A DNA stretch of 64,000 nt from Chondrosia reniformis. Taxonomy: Eukaryota > Porifera > Demospongiae > Chondrillida > Chondrillidae. The number at the start of each line of letters is the position of its first letter. The first letter of the stretch is position 1. A program made the position numbers and the translations under genes. Shown piece by piece: positions 57,809-64,000 of this stretch. The notes beneath the pieces were generated by a model that worked only from the letters and a program-made list of their open reading frames with translations, was not told where the DNA came from and ran no database searches. The DNA is taken from assembly GCA_947172415.1 (NCBI GenBank), contig OX359193.1:2536501-2600500 (forward strand). Direction: 5' to 3'.

Positions 57809-59289
57809 CTGTAACATTACAACAGACAAGAATAATAATGGCCTAAAAACATAACAATTCTCCTTATTTCGATTTTTCAACAAATTTGTCTGAAATACAT
57901 TATACACCAGGCCTATAGGATGCATTAGAGATGTGGGGCAGCAACTGACAAAATGTTTTTGCAACAGCAACAGGAGCCCTTTTACAGAAGTGGGGTTGAC
58001 TGATATAATTACAACATATACGAGTAACTGTTGTTGCACAATGAGAACATGGCAGAAGGGACGACTGAGGCAATCACAAACAACAGCGATTAAAGTCAAA
58101 GTATTTCAGCTAATGTGGTCATCACACAGACACTTGCATATGCAGGAAATATATAGCATTCATGAAAATCTGCAGTCCTCGAAAAATACTTGCAGGCCAA
58201 AACTAAGGCAGCCATGGCTGCCCCCTTCCTATGGCCCTGTTCATGACAGGCCTTGTGGCTGTATAGTGGCTAAAAACATGAAGCATAGCCAAATATACTC
58301 TGCTCAAGAATGGGAATAAAGCAAGTACTTTGATATTACATTGCTGTGCTCTATTTAGAAGGGAAAGGGGTGAGGGCAAAATTGATGATCCCAAAAACTT
58401 AGGAGAAAAGCATGCATATGGCAGCTAAATGGTCTTAGGCATTCAATTTGACAAAGGGGGGCAAGATTTAAACAAGGGGAGGTAACTGCCTTGTGCCCCC
58501 TAAATGAACAACGCATTGAATAAAACACATTTGTACATTTATAAACACGATGAATACAATAAACTAATACATATCTTTGAACTTGGATCAAGCACACCAA
58601 ATCATTCTGTACAGAAGGAGGAGCCAGACCATTTAACTCCCGAAAGGTCAGATCTGCACTACACGATGTAAGTATTATGGCTACTAATACTAGGGTAAGA
58701 AGTAAAACTACTCCAGGCTTGAGGTCTTCTGTTGAAGGTATGCAAGATAATGGCAAACTGTTCTTGTCATCAAGTAAGGTCCAACTGCTATTTTGGTGAA
58801 AATATGATGAAGGTTAGCACATAGAGAAATGAAAGCAGATCTAAACAATCTGATCCTCCTTTACATCTCATTGAATTTGAGACAGTTTGGCGAAGTGTAT
58901 CATTGCTATAGGGAAAGCATGCCAGGGTTTGAAAGCCAAAAACAGTACTGCCACACCTTAACTTTGATTAAACATACAAGAACCTTGTTACAATGGTGAT
59001 AGCAAACAATTTACTCCATCCATGCATGTGTACTTGTGGACACGCAAGCACACGTGCATGTAACTGCTAATTATAGTACATGTAATGCCATACAAACTTG
59101 CGAAGGAACGAAGTGCTCGTTGAGTGGATGAACAAGTTGTGCAAAGAAGAGTGGCTTACTGGATCATAGGCTTCAACGGAAAAGTAATATGCCATTTCAC
59201 TGCTTCAGTAGGCTACCATATACACTTAAGGATAGGTTGATGGTATCTATGGTATTTAGCAACCATTGCTGAATGACCTGATATATACA
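57809..59289. other. NDUFS8 upstream region; first exon not located
   Basis: It should contain the NDUFS8 5' exon(s) and promoter unless those lie further away. No presequence-like exon ending in the right phase was convincing. A minus-strand stretch at 58756-58560 (SADLTFRELNGLAPPSVQND) is open but unlike NDUFS8. Confidence 0.3.
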
Positions 59290-60987
59290 TCATGTTCAAA
59301 TAGCCACCGACGGTATCCGACGCGTGAGGCCATGGATAATGATTGCCAAGCAGTATCGCCCCACGGAAGCTTTCAGCTTTCCAAAGCAACAGTTTGGTCC
59401 AAAGGGTGTGAGGAGAGGAGTTTCCGCACTGAGTGGTGTGATGCATTGAGCTAGCTGCGCTATGATGTCGACAAAGACGCTGCCTTCGGCTACTTTTGCA
59501 TGCGTTGTCAAGCTGAAAAGAAGTTCTAAAGAGTACAACACGGGAGCCAGCATTCATCTACAAGGGTTTATGTACTGGAAAGAGGGGCCGAAAGCATTCA
59601 AGGCACACGAAAGAAGTGATTGCTATCATGAGGCTGGAGATCCTTTGGTTGTTCTACCTTGATGCATGAAGGAAGTTGGTGAGCTGCAGAGTGCAGAACA
59701 TCCAACTGACCCCTTGGATATGGCGATGAGTCTAGCAGTAGTCTGATTCAGCTGCTTTGTTTGAGAGGTGTTGATCATGAAGCAATTGACAAATAGTTAA
59801 AGAAGAAGACAAACAAGTACACCTAATCTGATATCCAAAATGAATACCTGCAGCTGATGACACTACATATTCTTCGTGAAGTAAGTTGCAACATCGCTGT
59901 TAGCCACTGTTTCAGCATCTTGGCAGATGTATGTACTGACTGCTCAAGCAAGGAGCAGTTCACCATCAATACCTGTTGGGTTAACCAGTTCATTGGACTC
60001 AATTAGGTGAGCACGATTGATGTTGAGAGTTTGGTGCCTGCCATCAGAGATGTGCTGTTGGGCATGAATGCAAAAGTTGCTGATTGTCGTGGCCCGTGTT
60101 ACAATGGGGTATCAAATATGAGCGGTGCTAGGAAAGGGGTAGCTGTAATCATCACACAGGAAGAAAGCTCACACTACTATGGGCATGCCATGATTCTTGC
60201 TGTTGCTGACACAGTGAAGCAATCTAAAATCTGCAGGCATGCATTACACACAGTATTAGAGATAAATAGGCTGATTAAATGTTCTTCAAAGAGAAATGCA
60301 ACATTTCACAGGATCAAGTCAAGCACTGAGGATGATGGCTACTCCAGTCCCATTGGGATCCACACCTTCTGCCATGCATGGTGGACAGTTTGAGGGGATG
60401 CCATTGAGAGTATTCCGGACAAATACGGAACCCATGGCACCCTATGGGAGGAGTGTGTACAGTTGCCAACCCGTCTTGATCCTGAAGACAAAGCCAAAAT
60501 TATTGGAGTGCAGTGTCAGATGGTAACCTTTGACCTCTACTTTGGCTGGAAGCTGTGTGAGCAAGTTTTGAAGATGACAGACAACCTGAGTCAGACTCTA
60601 AAGAAAATGTCATTATCTGCTGCAGAGGTGCAGCATACTGCTTCACTGACAGTCACTACCTTGTCGGACATGAGAACAGATGCAGCATTCCAGGCATTCT
60701 TTGACCTAATTGAGTGTCCTTGCACTTCAACCAGTGTTGACCGTCTTTGCCCTTCAACCGGTGTTGAGCATCTTTGTCCTTAACTGGAGTTGAGCGTCTT
60801 CGCACTTCAACCGGTGTTGAGCAACCTTACCTATAATCTCAAAGGAAAAGTACCCAGGTGGATTAACAATGGTGCTGATGGTTGCTACTTTAGTGTGACC
60901 GTCAAGGAACACTATCACCGACAGCATCTTGAGGCAGTAGACCTGGCAGGGCCTCTATTACACTGGTACCTTATGGCTGTTCCTTAG
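59290..60987 (+). pseudogene. hAT-type (ZMYM1-like) transposase relic, first part
   Basis: Read across frames: FRTEWCDAL and GYFCMRCQAEKKF (TTF-type zinc finger, about 59430-59520), FMYWKEGPKAFKAHERSDCY (about 59570), then VSTIDVESLVPAIRDVL and GPCYNGVSNMSGARKGVAVI (from 60007; the conserved YDGASNMSG-like block), ALHTVLEINRLIKCSSKRNA (about 60240), and after further frame changes FDLYFGWKLCEQVLKMTDNL (about 60530). The second catalytic region in such proteins (xxD) appears as CRGPCYNG with Asn, so activity is doubtful. It continues to EHYHRQHLEAVDLA (about 60910), where the reading is broken by a 2.2-kb insertion. Confidence 0.7.
60716..60822 (+). repeat. 27-bp minisatellite inside the hAT relic
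   Basis: Four units, GTCTTTGCCCTTCAACCGG then TGTTGAGC and variants (one unit of 26 bp). It begins in frame, adding repeated LCPSTGVEH-type residues, until the 26-bp unit breaks the frame. Confidence 0.75.
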
Positions 60988-61253
60988 GGATAGGTTGCCT
61001 TATAGTGATCATCAAGTAACAAGCGCTAATTAGTAAGAATTTTCGTTTTTTAATCGTTAGAGTGAATGCATTATTTAGCGTTAGCGGTTACAGGATATAG
61101 CTACGTATATAGACTTAAAACAGCAGCCATCTGTTGGCTTAATTGATTTGCGTATCGTATATAATCGTCTCGCTTCGTATCATGTCGTATAATCGTCTCA
61201 TTTTGTATCTTATTAATATCTTATCTAATCGTCTCACTTCGTACATATTGTAT

Positions 61254-62207
61254 TATCAGAGAGTACGGTAGTACTCTCTAAGGAGGGATGGCCCGAAAAA
61301 AAATGGATGCCGTATTCAATGTATTACGGGTTAACACCTTATAAGTAGGCAGCGAATGCGTTTTTAACACTTTTAAACTCATTATGTGTCTTTTTTGTAC
61401 GATTTCAATTGAGGGAAGCTGTTTTCAAGAGTGCATAAAGGCTCCAAGTTTGTAAAACAGTTTCAGGCCTACTTCCGGTTTTCCTCATTTTCTTCTTCTT
61501 CTTCTTATTATTATTATTCTTCCTTTTATTTCACGCTAGTGCATAAACGCGCTTGTAGATAAATACATTTTAGGGGCATATCGTCTAAAAGTTTTAGCAA
61601 CTAGGGAATAGGCACCTTTCTGTCTTCAAACGATTTGTGCAAAGACGGTTTTCTGTAGCGCGTAAGCAAATTGGAACCTTTTTGTCGCCATTTACTAATT
61701 AGGAGTTCTTGGTCATCTCCTGATTGCCTTCGACTACGACGTTATATTTCGAGTTTTCGCCAAAAAAATTACAAAACTAATTTTAATAAGTATATAACAT
61801 TACAAAAAAAGAAGGAATACAAGTAAATAAAAACATTTAAAAAATGAAATGAGAAGCAGGGATGGCAGTCCCTGCAACAGTACCTATCACATCTAGAAAA
61901 AGTAACGAAACAAGAAAGTGATCATATGGTAAGGCTAACATTGCAGAAGTGGCATACTGAAACTTAACTTTACACATCACTTCTATGTTTGGGCGCATCA
62001 TGGATATACTAGAAGTAGGGATCGATGCGCCAAAACATAGTGATGTGTATAGTTAAGTTTCAGTATGCCACTTCTGCAATGTTAGCCTTACCATATGATC
62101 ACTTTCTTGTTTCGTTACTTTTTCTAGATGTGATAGGTACTGTTGCAGGGACTGGGCCATCCCTACTTCTCATTTCATTTTTTAAATGTTTTTATTTACT
62201 TGTATAA
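61254..62207 (+). mobile_element. Hairpin-ended fold-back element, family A, copy 2
   Basis: Begins TATCAGAGAGTACGGTAGTA like copy 1 at 4407. TTC-rich tract at 61490-61520. Palindromic tail with arms about 61820-61999 and 62034-62207, edges carrying GCAGGGATGGC and GCCATCCCTAC. It lies in the hAT relic, between the end of its zinc-finger/RNase-H-like part and its C-terminal block. Confidence 0.75.
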
Positions 62208-63189
62208 TTAATGTCTAATACAATCGTGAAAACGGCTTTTCAGGGGCTCTAGTAATACATTGCATAGTAGTTATAACATGATTCACTTCTCTAGCTATCG
62301 TCGACTACTTAGTTTCACGCACCTTTTGTTAACGAATAAATCGTATGCAGCAACTCTTGCAAAGCCACAGTTGAACTTCAGAGCAATCTGATTAGCGATT
62401 GATATTCCTCTTGGTCTTTTTTGGGGGGCATAATCTTCTCATTAATTACTATTGTAGATAAACATTTGCGACCCTTAGTGTGAATAACACCTTACGACGA
62501 TCCTCGACCACTTGCGTCAACGTATAGTATCCAAGTATATAATATCCCAGTTACACAACTTAGGATTTGCACAATATTAACATCCGGGTATAAAATTTCA
62601 CTGTTTGTGTTACAAATGTGTAAATCATCCCAGGAATATACTTATTTGCTAATGAATATGATTTAAATGTTAAGAAATGGCGTCTATTGCAGAAGTGAGG
62701 GAAAATTGCCTATGTGCATAAGTTAGAAGATCCTCACAGTCAAGTAGTCAGCTTCAATGGATTCAGTGAGTGTCATTTAGTAAGAATTAAGAAGTCTGTT
62801 GGCGTCTGATCTTTATTTCCCAAGATAGGAAAGATTAAATAACATTTACTAATCTATTAAAAGTGTATTTTCACAGTTTTCTTCTCAACAGATGGACGAA
62901 TCGAAACGGACTTCTTAATTTTGTTAGAATACATTGTAACCTTTTAAATGAAGTATAGAACGCAGTTCTAGCTTTTTCCTAGACTAAGTGCATAGTGTCT
63001 GAGAGTTTTAAAATCGGCCCTTTTTAACACTTTATATCTTCGATATTGGTTGTTCAATCTCGCTCAAATTTTAGACTTCGCTGACATTTAAATAAGCGCT
63101 TCGATGTATATCATTTTAAGGTAGCAAATGGTTTCTGTTAGAACGAAACTTTCTTTTAAAAGTGATTATGAAAAAACGTGAAAACACGC
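62208..63189. other. Remainder of the insertion in the hAT relic
   Basis: Non-coding. Inverted AATTAAGAAGTC (62786) and GACTTCTTAATT (62912) bound about 140 bp, perhaps a small MITE. A minus-strand stretch near 62430-62335 (KRPRGISIANQIALKF) is open but unassigned. Confidence 0.35.
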
Positions 63190-63270
63190 AAATCAGTCAT
63201 ATGGCACCTATGTAAGGACAGATTTGACCAACCAGGTTACGCTGTGTACCACAACCTTGAGGAGCTGTAC
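63190..63270 (+). pseudogene. hAT-type transposase relic, C-terminal block
   Basis: KDRFDQPGYAVYHNLEEL is the segment that follows the EHYHRQHLEAVDLA region in ZMYM1-like hAT proteins. It therefore continues the relic ending near 60985, displaced by about 2.2 kb. Beyond 63270 the similarity is lost. Confidence 0.5.
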
Positions 63271-63399
63271 TCAACACAATTGCTTCCTTTTGGCCTGCAT
63301 TACTTTATGTTACTGTTAGTTTTTATTCAATCTATGGCCAGTGACTTGCATGAAGTACCACAATTAGGTTTATTGTGGACAGTAACGTTTAATGTGCAA

Positions 63400-64000
63400 T
63401 CAAACAATAGACAAGACAGTACAGAGTGCTATAGCTGTTACAGTAATGATCATGCAGAATTCATATTCTCCCGCGATGCAGCCATTCTTTGCAACAAATT
63501 CTGGCAGCAATTTATGGGTATGTCTGATATACCTCATGCACTTGGTGAAACTCATCTTCTGTGACCAGAACCGCAGAATTCCATTGACCAGATCAGCTTT
63601 GGTCAAAAAGGACTTTATTTCTTCTGGCCAAGTAGTGCTTCAGCTCAGCCCACACACACTCAACAGGATTGATGTCAGCGCTACTGGCAGGTATACACCA
63701 CTAGTTCACATTCTGTCCCTTAATGTAGGCCTTTGCAAGTCAACTTGTATGTTTAGGGTCATTGTCTTACATGAACCTGCGACCATCTGGAATTTTTCTT
63801 TCAGGAAGGGCATACGACAGTCCTTCAGAATGCCCATATAGAACATTTCATCCATTATCTGATCAAAGATGCATATTTTGGTCGCTCCTCACTTGAAGAT
63901 ATCGGCCCAGACAGGAACCTTGACAGCATTGGGTCCTTTCCTCTGCCCTCTCCAAATGTAATGTCTGGCTCTCTGCCAACAAACTCTCTCTTACTGTTCA
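63400..64000 (-). pseudogene. Tc1-like transposase, runs off the window end
   Basis: Minus strand, reading leftwards from 64000. DITFGEGRGKDPNAVKVPVW-like sequence (about 63960) is followed by FDQIMDEMFYMGILKDC (about 63850), DNDPKHT (second catalytic Asp, about 63770), SADINPVECVWAELKHYLAR (third acidic residue region, about 63685) and, after a frame change, WSQKMSFTKCMRYIRHTHKL (about 63565) to the C-terminal IAGEYEF. DD34E-type order is clear. Several one-base frame changes and at least one stop show it is dead. The N-terminal helix-turn-helix part lies beyond 64000. Confidence 0.75.

Noticed and set aside
59213-59557. 114-codon minus-strand frame
   Set aside because: Overlaps the plus-strand hAT zinc-finger region; no motif of its own.

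Overview
This window is eukaryotic, AT-rich and intron-containing. It looks like a metazoan accessory region packed with decayed transposable elements (TEs). The repertoire (R2-type reverse transcriptases with C-terminal endonucleases, Penelope-like elements, tnp2/CACTA, pogo/Tigger, Kolobok-like, hAT/ZMYM-type, gypsy, many fold-back elements) is what I would expect of a sponge or possibly a cnidarian. That placement is inference; nothing here fixes the species. Only two host genes are firmly supported. One is the last exon of a RhoGAP-domain gene resembling BCR/ABR (plus strand, 1078-1367). The other is the gene for the mitochondrial complex I subunit NDUFS8 (minus strand, four recognisable exons in 54096-57808, first exon not found). 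I saw no tRNA, rRNA, CRISPR array or bacterial-type operon. || LAYOUT. 1-1.6 kb: a fold-back copy and the RhoGAP 3' exon. 2.8-7.9 kb: fold-back elements and hairpins. 8.2-10.1 kb: relics of a Penelope-like element and an R2-type reverse transcriptase. 10.4-13.1 kb: a gag-like relic, then a minus-strand Penelope-like element split by a 5'-truncated retroelement with a 12-bp target duplication. 13.2-16.2 kb: a tandem repeat, a retroelement tail, a RAG1-N-terminus-like RING gene relic and a TE gene relic. 16.5-20.1 kb: a fold-back element, then a three-level nest (piggyBac-type MITE inside pogo-type MITE inside Penelope-like copy). 20.2-26.4 kb: the best-preserved reverse transcriptase, a second family of it, and fragments. 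27-28.6 kb: a Tigger relic. 29.5-34.9 kb: retroelement tail, third Penelope-like copy, and a gypsy element with its 3' LTR, interrupted by an integrase/Ulp1 element. 35.0-37.4 kb: a 2.4-kb composite carrying a near-perfect 0.9-kb palindrome. 38.3-44.7 kb: a tnp2-type CACTA gene split by a 3.3-kb retroelement with a 15-bp target duplication. 45.1-48.7 kb: fold-back, MITE and relics. 49.2-51.8 kb: a THAP-bearing, TTAA-flanked Kolobok-like element. 52-53.6 kb: Tc1 relic and minisatellite. 54.1-57.8 kb: NDUFS8, with TE insertions in a 2.9-kb intron. 59.3-64 kb: a hAT relic split by a fold-back element, and a Tc1 transposase running off the end. || HOW IT FITS TOGETHER. Apart from the two host genes there is no operon or pathway; the structure is a stratigraphy of insertions, several with duplicated target sites visible in the sequence. 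The most unusual material is a set of non-coding elements built from hairpins and long palindromes (families named A/B, C, D, E and G here) that recur in defined combinations and match no standard TE class I can name.
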